A stretch of 64,000 nt of DNA from Tritrichomonas musculus (Eukaryota > Parabasalia > Tritrichomonadida > Tritrichomonadidae): assembly GCA_039105265.1 (NCBI GenBank), contig JAPFFF010000012.1:2790001-2854000 (forward strand), given 5' to 3'. The notes below the pieces were generated by a model. That model was not told where the DNA came from. It did no database searches and worked only from the letters and a program-made list of their open reading frames with translations. The position numbers and the translations under genes were made by a program. Positions 1 to 10,280 of this stretch are shown here, piece after piece; position 1 is the first letter of the stretch, and every line of letters begins with the position of its first letter.

Positions 1-629
1 GTGAGTGATCCGATTGAAGATCCATAGAATGCATACTTTTCAATTGTCATCAATTCAGAATCTTCCGGAAATTCAATGGTTTGGAGGTTTTGACACCATG
101 AAAAAGTTCCTTCTTCGATCGTTTTCATTTGAATTGGAATTGAAATCTTTTTCAGTGATGATTTTGAAAAAGTTCCTTTCCCTGCTGAATTTAATTGCGA
201 CCCTTCTTCAAACTCGACATTGTGAAGATTTTGACACCATGAAAAGGCCCCGTCCCCAATAAATTTGACAGAATTTGGAATGAAAATGTTTTCAGTTGAA
301 GAATAAGGAAATGATTCTTTACAGATCGATTCAACTGTCGATTTTTCTGAGAATGTGACGGTTTTTAAAAACTCGCATTCATGGAATGAATAGGATTTGA
401 TTCTCTTGATAAAGTTCGGAATCTCAACTTTTTCAATGTCACTGCTGGCAAAAATAATGTCATCAAAAAGTTCACTTTCTTGATTCGATTTGCTAAGAAT
501 AATTTTTTCATCAGGATTGAGATATTTGAAATATTTGCTGTCTGGCGATATTTTAACTTTTGTTAGACATGAGGCACCTCTACACCAGCCATCTTGAAGA
601 TCAGTTACACTTGGTGGAAGAGAGATGCA
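1..629 (-). CDS. BspA-like leucine-rich-repeat protein, partial at the window edge
   Basis: The minus strand is open without a stop from base 629 to the left edge. It encodes about 209 residues of BspA-type LRR (LRR_5 family), with repeats of the form I-x-IP-x-x-x-x-x-I-x-x-x-x-F-x-x-C-x-x-L, for example 'GDGAFSWCQNLHNVEF' and 'EEGTFSWCQNLQTIEF'. In trichomonads this family is associated with large sets of surface or adhesin-like proteins. A TAA lies directly upstream at 630-632, and no ATG occurs before the middle of the repeats. The 5' end is therefore missing: this is a truncated copy, or an exon whose upstream partner is not recognisable. The C-terminus continues beyond base 1. Family assignment is firm; intactness is not. 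Confidence 0.75.
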
Positions 630-1653
630 TTAAAGCGAAGAATAAAGATAACTTTTTCAATAATTTATTTTTAACGGTTTTTCACTAAAAAATTTTAAAA
701 GCGTTTTATTTGCATTTATCATTTAAATACTATTTAATAAAGATACAGATCCAAATGAATTTATCTTAATTCAATATCTTTGTCCAAGCAAAAGAATAAA
801 TATGCCACCTTCAATATATTATGGTTTTTTTTTTTTTGTAAAGATATTACTTTTATTAACGATTTGTTCCGATAAAACAATATATGCAAATAGTAATAAA
901 ATAGTGATTAATAAGAGAAATGAAGAATTTTGGCTTTATTTCAACAATTTTCAGACAAATTCTTATTTATTATTAAAAAAGAGTATTTAATTATATAAAA
1001 TATATTATAATAAATTTTTATCTTGATAATGTTTTTATTTTTTTAATGAAATAACCAAGATAATCAAAATTCCAATTTTAATTCAAATATTCAAATATAC
1101 AATATTTTGAATTAATATGGAAATTTTGTTCAATTATTCTTATCAAAAAGTGATTATTCAGATTTTAACGGTAAAAACTAATAATGAATTTTTCTATTAA
1201 AATAATTTTTTATTATATTTTCTAATCATATTTATAGAATAAAATAATATTATATATTAATAAATAATGAAAATGTAAAGTTTCCTGAGATCATGCTTTG
1301 CAAAAAAAAAATAATTATAATTCGTTAATAAAATATTATATCGTTAATAAGGTCAAAACAAAAGGCTAAAAAATGAAATTTTTTAAAAAAGCTGATAAAA
1401 TAAGATTTTTTTCTCAATCTTTGAATATGTTTAGAAATTGAAGGATTAAAGATTTTAAATATTTTTATTAAAAATAATCGGAAAATATATTAATTTCAAT
1501 TCAAACAATTTGCGATTAAAAATACAATGGATTAAAAGAAATTTTTCATTCATCTCATAGAATTTTTTTGAGAAGTTTTACTAAATATACATTCAAAAGT
1601 TTTTATCTTCAAAATTATCATTGAAAATAAATTCTTCATATCACATTTTAAAA
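630..1653. other. AT-rich intergenic region
   Basis: About 1 kb of AT-rich sequence lies between the LRR gene and the hydrolase. A 62-codon ORF at 802-990 has low-complexity composition and no family resemblance, and I do not accept it as a gene. No RNA gene or repeat was recognised. Confidence 0.5.
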
Positions 1654-2592
1654 ATGAGTGTTATTAAAACTGAAATATCATTCCCATCTGTTTCAGGTCT
1701 CGCAGAAATATCAGCTCTTAGCTTTAAACCAGAAGATCCGAGTAAAATTAGAGCTGTTTTCCAAATAGCTCATGGAATGGCAGAACATAAAGAGCGTTAC
1801 GAAAAATTTGCCACGAAACTTGCAGAAAATGGATTTGCTGTTTATATCAATGATCACTTGGGCCATGGAAAAAGTGTAAAAAGCCAAGATGAATTAGGAT
1901 TTTTCGGTGATAAAGACGGATGGAAAAACTTTGTCGAAGACTGTCATAAGCTTTTAGTTATTGCAAAGCAGGAGAATCCTAATAAGCCATGTATATTCTT
2001 TGGACATTCAATGGGATCATTTGTATGCCGTGCTTTTACTTTTAAGTATTACAAAGAGCTTGTCGGTGCAGTAATTTGCGGAACAAGTGGACCAAATAAA
2101 GGCGCATCTGCTGGTGTTGGTGTTGCATCAACTACAAGTAAATTCAAAGGTGATCACCATCGTAGTACTTTCATTGACAACATGGCATTTGGAAATTATA
2201 ATAAGAAGTTTGAAGGCGAAACAGATTATGATTGGCTCACAAGAGATAGTGATGAAGTTAGGAAATATATTGAAGATCCATTATGTGGATTCGTCTTTAC
2301 AGCAAATGGCTATCGTGATTTATTTAGCCTCCTTAATTATGTCAACAGCAAAGATTGGTTCAATAACTATCCAAAGCAATTCCCAATCCTTCTTATTTCG
2401 GGTACAGATGACCCAGTTGGAGCATATGGAAAAGGTGTTGAAAAAGTCAAAAAGAAGTTGGAAAAGCGAGGAAAAACAGATGTAACAATGAAATTATATC
2501 AAGGAGGTCGACACGAAATTCTTAATGATCATCTTCTTTTCGATCAAATTGTTTCCGATGTCCTTTCATGGTCAGCTCCGCTTGTTCCATAA
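1654..2592 (+). CDS. alpha/beta hydrolase, monoacylglycerol lipase-like
   Basis: This 312-residue protein starts at the first in-frame ATG; the open frame continues upstream only through non-ATG codons. It has the serine-hydrolase core of the monoglyceride lipase (Hydrolase_4) family. The HGMAEH oxyanion region is at residues 40-45 and the GHSMG nucleophile elbow has Ser119. Asp253 in GTDDPVG and His287 in GGRHEIL complete the triad, in the right order and spacing. The expected reaction is hydrolysis of a fatty acyl ester, probably monoacylglycerol or lysophospholipid; the substrate is inferred from family only. Length is normal for the family. No signal peptide or transmembrane segment is seen, so it is probably cytosolic or peripherally membrane-bound. 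The stop codon reads TAAA, overlapping the putative trichomonad polyadenylation signal. Confidence 0.9.
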   Translation: MSVIKTEISFPSVSGLAEISALSFKPEDPSKIRAVFQIAHGMAEHKERYEKFATKLAENGFAVYINDHLGHGKSVKSQDELGFFGDKDGWKNFVEDCHKLLVIAKQENPNKPCIFFGHSMGSFVCRAFTFKYYKELVGAVICGTSGPNKGASAGVGVASTTSKFKGDHHRSTFIDNMAFGNYNKKFEGETDYDWLTRDSDEVRKYIEDPLCGFVFTANGYRDLFSLLNYVNSKDWFNNYPKQFPILLISGTDDPVGAYGKGVEKVKKKLEKRGKTDVTMKLYQGGRHEILNDHLLFDQIVSDVLSWSAPLVP

Positions 2593-3220
2593 ATTTTTTT
2601 AGTTATCAGTTTTGCTTAAAGCTCTCATACTCAATTTTGATTAAACCTTTTATGTTACATTAATTTAAATATTCTGATTTTAATGATTTTATAATTTTAA
2701 GTGAAAATTATTATTTCCTTATTATTTAATAAATTATTATTATTGGATTTTTTCACGCAAATTATAATATATAATTATTAATATTTTTATTATATTATAA
2801 AATGAAATTTCCTATTAAATATAAGCAATCAAATTATTATATTATAGCAAACATATATGAATTTAATAGATTTTTATATATTAATGTTATATTATTATGC
2901 GGATTATGGAATTTTAAATTGAAATGCATGTTTTTCTTTAAAAATATAGTGTATTTTAGATTATTAATAGGTATTTTTTAATTTACGTAAACATATTTTC
3001 ATGAAATTTAAAAATAGTAATAATATCACTAGGTTTTCCTGTCCAAACGAATTTTCATTAAAAAAGTTATGAAACAATCCCTGTCCTCTTTCAACTTTGG
3101 ACAGAACTGTCCACAATTGAGAGTGGACAGTTAAACAGAGTAATATCATAATAATCATTTAATGTATTTTTACTTTATGAATAATAAAATTAAAAAGAAT
3201 AATTGTGTCAATATTCATTT
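2593..3220. other. intergenic, with a cluster of GGACAG/CTGTCC words near its end
   Basis: This stretch is AT-only except at about 3036-3140, where CTGTCC or GGACAG occurs five times in both orientations, including an AACTGTCCAC...GTGGACAGTT inverted pair around 3113-3136. It may be the remnant of a short mobile element like those described elsewhere in the window. No gene is seen. Confidence 0.4.
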
Positions 3221-4342
3221 TTATACAAAATCATCTTTAAATGGATCATCTTCAGCATCCTTTTCATAAAGAGGATTCACGCTATTCAAATTTCCGCCAT
3301 TTTCATCGATTGTCTCAATTTCATCCTCAATGATTGGCTTTCGCGCCCTATTCCAATTATTGCAGCAGCTGCAACTGCTCCGTAAAAACAGTGCCAGCAA
3401 CCACGCCAGCACTCGGCTTTCCGCAGTCATTTGCATCAGCGCCAGGGCCAACAAATGGAAGATCAGACTTTGTGAATGAATTTGAAAAAGAAAAGTCATT
3501 TGTTTTTGAAGGCGTTTTCAATTCACTTGATCGAGAAAAAGAGGCAGTTGATGAAAAATCATTTGTTTTGGTGAAAAAGTTGGATTTCGTGAATTCTTTT
3601 GTTTGAGAAAATGTTTTTGATTTTGTAAATTCGCTTGATGCAGCATGTTCATCAGAAGGTGAAAAGTGAGATGATTTTGAAAAACCGTTAGTTTCAGAAA
3701 AACCTTTTGTGCTTGAAAAATTGATTTGTATCTGAAAAATGTTTGGTATTTGAAAATATATGTGACTCTGAAAATTCTGTAGTTTTCAGAAAATTCTTTA
3801 GTCTCTGAAAATTCAATGGTCTTTGAAAATTCTTTGGTCTCAGAAAATTGACAAGATTTTGAAAAATATTTTGAATCAGTAAAAACGTATGTTGGCATTA
3901 ACGGTGCAGCAGTAACTTTTCCTTTACATTGACCAAGATCCAACTGTTCGATTTTATTCAAATTTTCAATGTTTGCATTTTCGTGGCAGTCGACGTAATC
4001 GGTCTTCATTGAATCATCACTTTTCGTATAAATCACATCTTTAAAAGGGCAACTGAAATAGCATCCAATAAGAATCACGTCCATTGATTGAAGATTGTCG
4101 CCAGAAGTATGCCCTCGTGAGATAATTCTCTGATAATCAATAAATTCTCTATTATCGTTTTCTTTGTGAAAAGGCTTCTCTTCCATTTTGTTATCGATGA
4201 ATGAAAAATTCGAAATGACAATCTTTTCAGTTTGCCTGATATGAATGAGGCCTGAGTAAACGTGCTCATCATTAAAGTTGCCACGTCGGAGAGTCACATT
4301 CAGTATGCTTGATATCTCAAGTTCTAATGTTTTGATGACACG
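3221..4342 (-). pseudogene. broken Pmp-like (polymorphic membrane protein-like) surface protein, C-terminal part
   Basis: Minus-strand fragment of the trichomonad family resembling chlamydial polymorphic membrane proteins. In order it shows a beta-helix-like stretch (NFNDEHVYSGLIHIRQTEK), low-complexity repeats built on 'FSETKEFSKT', a Gly/Pro linker (LPFVGPGADANDCGKP), a small-residue transmembrane helix (AGVVAGTVFYGAVAAAAIIG) and an acidic cytoplasmic tail ending NPLYEKDAEDDPFKDDFV. These parts lie in at least three frames: shifts occur in the FSET repeat region and just after the transmembrane helix. Upstream, the coding signal stops at a TAG at 4343-4345, only 15 bp from the edge of the 2.3 kb palindrome, and the long extracellular N-terminal part is absent. 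Type I surface protein by family; non-functional as it stands. Confidence 0.7.
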
Positions 4343-4359
4343 CTATTCAAATTTCAAAT

Positions 4360-6671
4360 TTCAAAATTTTATACTTTTCAATAAAATTTTTCAAATTATA
4401 TTGAATAAAAAATAATTATCTTTCAAAATTGAGAAAGATCAGCATTTGATAATTTATATTTCACTTTATTTTATTTTAATTTATATATATTATTTCAAAT
4501 GAAAAATGAAAAACAATGAAATTTTCAAGAAATACTACTTTATAACTACGATTTATCATTTTTTAAAAAAATTAAAATTATAATATTTTAATTTATTTAA
4601 TTCAAAAAATAAAAATTACACTTAAACAAATAATGATAATATATACTTTCTCATCACGAACATTTATGCAGAGAATCAAAATAACAAGATAGAAGCAATT
4701 TTGTGAATTTAAAATTTTTTTTCATTTGAATTTGTTCACAAATAAACTATCAATTTCCTCAGCTATCAGATGCAAATATTATTTGCAACATATTAATTTT
4801 AGATGAAAATATAATTTTTTTCAATTATATAATTAATTAAATCTTTTTATATTGTTATATACATATTTTTGATATTTAATCTTCGTTCTCATCTTTTTTT
4901 TCATATTATTACTAATTAATGGATTGTTTTCAAGAGTTATGTACCAAAATTGAATATTTAAAGTATCATTTACGACAGAAAAAAGTCCTTTACGGTGAAG
5001 TGAAAATTCAGAAAAAGTTTGAAAAAAATTATTCGACATTGAAATAGTCCTTTACCAAAATAAAAAAAAGATCAAATATAAATACCTTTTTTAATCGCTA
5101 ATATTCATATTTTCTCAATTTTTTGGTAACTTGAATGAATGACTTCACCATAAAGGACTTTTTTCTGTCGTAAAGAACTTTTTCACGATACTTTATATTA
5201 TTATAACTTTTTCAAATATGATAAAGTTGGATTCAAAATGCTTGGGACAACATTCAATTTTTTTCAATGATTCTCTGAAAATCTTGCATTCTACTTGGGA
5301 CTTATTGACCTTTAAAATGAGAAATTTTGACCTTTACGTATTGAAAAAGTTTGTCCCAAGCCTTTTGAATCTTAATTTATAAAAATTGAAATAAAAAATC
5401 TTATCGTTTTTTTATCGTTTTCAATAGGAACCATTTTTATTGAAATCATGTATCTAAAGTATGAGAAAAAAACGCAGTTTCACAATCAAAAAAAACGAGA
5501 AGTAGCTTTGTGAGAGCTAATTGAATAAATATTTGATTGTGAAATCAAAGATAAAACATTCAAGGAAAAGAGTGTGGTAGCATGATTTCAATAAAAATGG
5601 TTCCTATTGAAAACGATAAAAAAACGATAAGATTTTTTATTTCAATTTTTATAAATTAAGATTCAAAAGGCTTGGGACAAACTTTTTCAATACGTAAAGG
5701 TCAAAATTTCTCATTTTAAAGGTCAATAAGTCCCAAGTAGAATGCAAGATTTTCAGAGAATCATTGAAAAAAATTGAATGTTGTCCCAAGCATTTTGAAT
5801 CCAACTTTATCATATTTGAAAAAGTTATAATAATATAAAGTATCGTGAAAAAGTTCTTTACGACAGAAAAAAGTCCTTTATGGTGAAGTCATTCATTCAA
5901 GTTACCAAAAAATTGAGAAAATATGAATATTAGCGATTAAAAAAGGTATTTATATTTGATCTTTTTTTTATTTTGGTAAAGGACTATTTCAATGTCGAAT
6001 AATTTTTTTCAAACTTTTTCTGAATTTTCACTTCACCGTAAAGGACTTTTTTCTGTCGTAAATGATACTTTAAATATTCAATTTTGGTACATAACTCTTG
6101 AAAACAATCCATTAATTAGTAATAATATGAAAAAAAAGATGAGAACGAAGATTAAATATCAAAAATATGTATATAACAATATAAAAAGATTTAATTAATT
6201 ATATAATTGAAAAAAATTATATTTTCATCTAAAATTAATATGTTGCAAATAATATTTGCATCTGATAGCTGAGGAAATTGATAGTTTATTTGTGAACAAA
6301 TTCAAATGAAAAAAAATTTTAAATTCACAAAATTGCTTCTATCTTGTTATTTTGATTCTCTGCATAAATGTTCGTGATGAGAAAGTATATATTATCATTA
6401 TTTGTTTAAGTGTAATTTTTATTTTTTGAATTAAATAAATTAAAATATTATAATTTTAATTTTTTTAAAAAATGATAAATCGTAGTTATAAAGTAGTATT
6501 TCTTGAAAATTTCATTGTTTTTCATTTTTCATTTGAAATAATATATATAAATTAAAATAAAATAAAGTGAAATATAAATTATCAAATGCTGATCTTTCTC
6601 AATTTTGAAAGATAATTATTTTTTATTCAATATAATTTGAAAAATTTTATTGAAAAGTATAAAATTTTGAA
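4360..6671. repeat. 2.3 kb near-perfect palindrome: two 1091-bp arms around a 130-bp spacer
   Basis: Bases 4360-5450 are the reverse complement of 5581-6671; paired positions sum to 11031. I saw no mismatch in the stretches compared, and identical 68-codon ORFs sit in both arms at mirror positions (4833-5039 and 5992-6198). The spacer 5451-5580 contains its own 13-bp hairpin (5478-5490 with 5532-5544). Each arm also holds smaller inverted pairs, for example GATTCAAAATGCTTGGGACA near 5230 against its copy near 5351, and a GTCCTTTACGGTGAAG block near 4985 against one near 5141. It may be a foldback element or a recent inverted duplication. No convincing target-site duplication flanks it. The mirrored ORFs have no recognisable family and are not annotated as genes. 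Confidence 0.93.
5451..5580. repeat. unique spacer of the palindrome, with an internal hairpin
   Basis: This is the only non-mirrored part of the palindrome. TTTCACAATCAAA at 5478-5490 and its exact complement at 5532-5544 would form a stem closing a 41-nt loop. Confidence 0.8.
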
Positions 6672-6877
6672 TATTATATATATTCTAACTTATATAAAAT
6701 TAAAATAATTATATATGATATAATCATTAAATTAATTATTAATATTAATTAATTAATTAATAAAAACATAACAAATATATAATAAATTTAAGATAATTTT
6801 ATTTTAACAGATAAAATCATTTATAAAATTGAATAAAAATAAAAATTTTATTTTTAATAAATAGTTAATTTTTTTTA

Positions 6878-7486
6878 ATGCAACTTCATCTCCGCGTTGT
6901 CGAAGCAACAGATCTTCCAGTAATGGATGAATTCGCATCTGATCCTTTTTGTTCTATTCGAATTCCGGAATCCAATGCACAAGATAAAACATTTATAGTA
7001 CCAAATAGTTTAAACCCACGCTGGAATCAAGAATTTCATCTTCCATTAATCAATCCAATGCAATCAACATTGAATATAACGATGTACGATAAAGACATGA
7101 AATACGATGAAAGAATGGGAACATTAGATGTATCTCTCGGTTCAATTCCGCCAGGGCAAATAATTGATCAATGGTATAACATGATTCCATGCAATGAAGT
7201 TAGTAAAGGTGGAAGAATTCACCTAATTATGAGTATCGCTCCAGCTGGAACTAATCCATTATATCCTGGTGGCGCTGGATATGCAACTCCTTATCAACAA
7301 CCTGGTTATCCTCAGCCTGGATATCCAACACAGCCAGTTTACCCTCAACAATCATACCCTGTTCAGCAGCCATATGGGGCTCAACCATATCCAGTTCAAC
7401 AACCTTACCCAGTCCAGCAATCTTACCCAGCTCAGCAACCTTATCCTTGTCAACCTGGTTATCCTCAACAGCCAAGATTTTATTAA
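6878..7486 (+). CDS. C2-domain protein with Pro/Gln/Tyr-rich tail
   Basis: This 202-residue protein starts with ATG immediately at the beta-sandwich. The C2 domain spans about residues 1-122. All five acidic calcium ligands expected of a Ca-dependent C2 domain are visible: Asp17 and Asp22 in loop 1, and Asp71, Asp73 and Asp77 in loop 3. The rest, from about residue 128, is a low-complexity tail of PGYPxQP and YPVQQPY units. This resembles annexin or synexin-type N-terminal tails and many small trichomonad C2 proteins. Predicted role: calcium-dependent binding to acidic phospholipids, with the tail as a flexible or self-associating segment. No transmembrane segment is present. It is flanked on the left by the palindrome, whose right arm ends 206 bp upstream of the ATG. 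Confidence 0.88.
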   Translation: MQLHLRVVEATDLPVMDEFASDPFCSIRIPESNAQDKTFIVPNSLNPRWNQEFHLPLINPMQSTLNITMYDKDMKYDERMGTLDVSLGSIPPGQIIDQWYNMIPCNEVSKGGRIHLIMSIAPAGTNPLYPGGAGYATPYQQPGYPQPGYPTQPVYPQQSYPVQQPYGAQPYPVQQPYPVQQSYPAQQPYPCQPGYPQQPRFY

Positions 7487-8402
7487 GGACTTTTGTAATA
7501 TAATAATAATTATTATTAATAAAAATGATATGTAAATTATAAAAAATTGATTGAAAAACATCTTTTGAAAACTACTGTTTTAAGCCAACTGAAAATTCTA
7601 CTGAATTCGTTTAAACTAATGATTTCATAAATTCAAATGAATTGTGAAACGAAATCAGAGAATTGAGCCATTAAAAATAAAATATTATATTTGAGTATTT
7701 AAGTATTTCTAAAATTATAAAAAAATTGGAATAATTTTATTTGTTACAAAAAGGAATTGTAATGATGAGCATTCCTTGAAAGCACCTTCTCCAACTGAAG
7801 TCACAGAAGAGGGAATTGTAATTTGAGTCAATGATGAGCATTCTTTGAATGCAGAATTTTAAATTGAAGCTGCAGAAATGAATTGTGATTTGTGCCAATG
7901 ATGATTTCAAATATATTTGAAAAATTGTAAACTTTAACATTTGGCAATATTTTGGTTCAATTTATTGAATACAAACAAAAAATGTTGAAGCAGGTTTTCA
8001 TTCAATTTTTTGTGTGTTTATAAAAAGATACGTCAACTAAATTTGATGGGCAAACTTCATTCAATTTAATAAACATTTTGGAAGATAAAAGAAAACTGAA
8101 CTTTTTCATGGATACATTTGGCTCTTCAACAATTAAAGTATTATAGAAACAAAAAATCTATAATTTTACTTCATTCGATTATCAAATGGTTAGAAAATTC
8201 TTTAGCTGAATGGGACTCATATAAAATGGTAATCAAACTCATTAAAATGATTCTAGTTCATTAATTCAAGAAGACTGTACTTTTTTCATTTTCATTTAGC
8301 TTTATTAATTTAAATCGAAAGTTATTATAACATCTTGATCAAAATGCAAATTTTCATATAAAAGTATGAAAAAAGCAAAGATGTGTCTTAGTAATTATGT
8401 TT
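7487..8402. other. intergenic region
   Basis: About 0.9 kb without an accepted gene. The short phrase AATGATGAGCATTC recurs near 7761 and 7839, and related phrases follow to about 7900, suggesting a decayed local duplication. A 67-codon minus-strand ORF there is probably chance. Confidence 0.45.
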
Positions 8403-9390
8403 TTAAGCGGTTGGATTCTTCACAAATCCTTCAAAAAGGATTGATTTTGTTTTAGAGTTTCTTAGAATGTAAGCAAATGGATGATCTGCAAAAACTTCTG
8501 GTGTTGGTTGAGGATTTAAACAGCATCCAAAGTCCATAATCATTGCAGTATCTGCATCTGCTTCTGTTCCTTTTTATTCAAGAATAATTTTGGCTTTTTG
8601 AATGATTGTGCTAACAAAATATGAAATATTTGGATCAGTGTCGTCAGCATCCAATGAGAAAGCTTTTTTCATTCCTAATGATTGGAATATGTTATTTAAA
8701 ATGATTTCTGACTCAAATGTAAACTTTGGAAGCTTGACATCAACTTTTTGAGTCCTCATTTGTGATAAGAGCTCTTTATTTAATCTTTCATATGTCAATT
8801 TGGTCAATTTCTCGTATCCATCTTTGCTGTTTTCTTTTGGCAGAATGATAATGAATTCGTATTGATTGTGAAGATAAGGATTTGAAACGCACTTGAAATC
8901 ATTATTTTCTGTGAAAGGAAGTGATCGATCAAAGGAGTAAAGCATGTTAGCATGAATTTTGGTTCCATTTGCAAGAGTAAAATCCATTGACTGAGGATTT
9001 CTTGACTCTTGTGTGATCTCAAATGGCTTTCCCCAATCGCTTTTGAAGTAAATTGCGTTAAGTAAAGCAAGTGCTGTTCGAGAATCAACATCTGATTCAT
9101 CAACAAGCTTTGGAATCATTCCATGAGTAGTTTTGTTTACTTCTTCATTTATCCGATCACTGCCTGGCTGTGGAAATCCAACTTTTCCAATAGGCACACG
9201 CAATGTTTTCTCATTTGGAGCAAATGTTTCTGGTGAGAAGTTGAGTGTTTAGTTTGCCCAAATTCGATTTGATGCTGACACCCTTATCTGTTTGCTCCTG
9301 TTCAATAAGTTCACGAAGCTTTTGAAGAACAGTTGCAACATCTGTATTTTTGTCATGGATTTGAAGTGATTTGAGGATATAAATCTAATA
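8403..9390 (-). pseudogene. broken serpin (serine protease inhibitor)
   Basis: Minus strand. The middle 209 residues are clearly serpin: 'VDSRTALALLNAIYFKSDWG' is the family's breach/shutter region, followed by 'KVDVKLPKFTFESE' and 'LGMKKAF'. An in-frame TAA sits where the conserved Glu before the hinge belongs, and the same frame then continues with the hinge GTEADADTA, a reactive-centre loop, DHPFAYILRNSKTKSILFEG and a final stop at 8403-8405. Upstream of 9203, a frame change leads to 'LQIHDKNTDVATVLQKLREL', the helix C/D region. The first roughly 60 residues, including any start codon, are absent. No signal peptide survives. The hinge is of inhibitory type (small residues), so the ancestor was probably a protease inhibitor; the current copy carries at least one stop, one frameshift and a missing N-terminus. 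Confidence 0.85.
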
Positions 9391-9399
9391 AATCAAATA

Positions 9400-9449
9400 A
9401 ATCCATGTTATATCATGAGATATAAATCCATGTTATATCATGAGATATA
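9400..9449. repeat. 25-bp direct tandem duplication
   Basis: Two exact copies of a 25-base unit beginning AATCCATGTTATATCATGAG lie at 9400-9424 and 9425-9449, at the point where the serpin coding signal ends. Confidence 0.9.
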
Positions 9450-9530
9450 AATCTAATTATAATATTCTTTTAAATTTTATTAATCGAGATAGGTTTTATA
9501 ATTGTTTTTTACAAGCATTCAAATCCCAGT

Positions 9531-10098
9531 CTGGGATGGTGAACGTTGAAAAAATTGATAACGGAGAGACAAAAGCTCTTCGTTATCAACGTTGTCAACG
9601 TTGAAATGATGTCAGCGTCAACGTGGCAAATGACATTGAAAATGATCTTCCAAAAATATGTCACTTTTTAGCTTTTTTCAATTCAACGAATTGAAATCAA
9701 AGTTACATTTTAGTTTTTTTACATGAAAATAGAATTGTTCATAATGAGCAAATGCTAATTAATTTTGAATTAGAATATTATTGCTTTTACACTCTTCATA
9801 ATTCTTTAAATTTAATCATACTCTGCTTTTGTAACTATTTTATGGTAAAAAATTTGAATGGTGGAAAAAATATATCAAAAAGTTAAAATTTTTAAATAGT
9901 AAAAAAAACTTTTTCATAATATAATGTGAATTAACGTTAACTCGTTCGTTTTTTCAATGTTATCTGAACGTTGAGTTTTTCGTTGATGGTCGTTCATTTC
10001 GTTGACCATCAACGGGCTCAACGCCGTTGATCGTTGACTGTCAATGAACCAGTGGTTATAAAATTCAACGAGCTCAACGTCAACGTTGGCCATCCCTG
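9531..10098. mobile_element. small non-autonomous element packed with GTTGA/TCAAC words
   Basis: The ends are imperfect inverted repeats: GGGATGGTGAACGTTGA at the left (from 9533) and the complement of GGGATGGCCAACGTTGA at the right (ending 10096). Between them, GTTGA or TCAAC appears more than a dozen times in both orientations, densely in the first 120 bp and last 200 bp. Flanking AATCCCAG and GATCCCGG might be a decayed 8-bp target-site duplication. There is no coding capacity. A MITE-like element is the best reading. Confidence 0.6.
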
Positions 10099-10280
10099 AT
10101 CCCGGAACAATCAAAATAAGCAGCACAATTTTAGATTCAATCTGCAACGAAATTCAGTCATTTTAAAATGCTGTAATAATTCCAAATAGATAAAAAAAAA
10201 AAAAATAATTAATTAGTAAAAATAAAAAGAATTAGTTTTATTTATAAAAGAAAAACAATTTCATTGTCTGATTTGTGAAT

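Noticed and set aside
802-990. 62-codon ORF with a hydrophobic start
   Set aside because: AT-monotonous composition with a T run; no homologous pattern.
4833-6198. Two identical 68-codon ORFs in opposite orientation
   Set aside because: They are mirror images inside the palindrome arms, have no family resemblance, and follow from the duplication.
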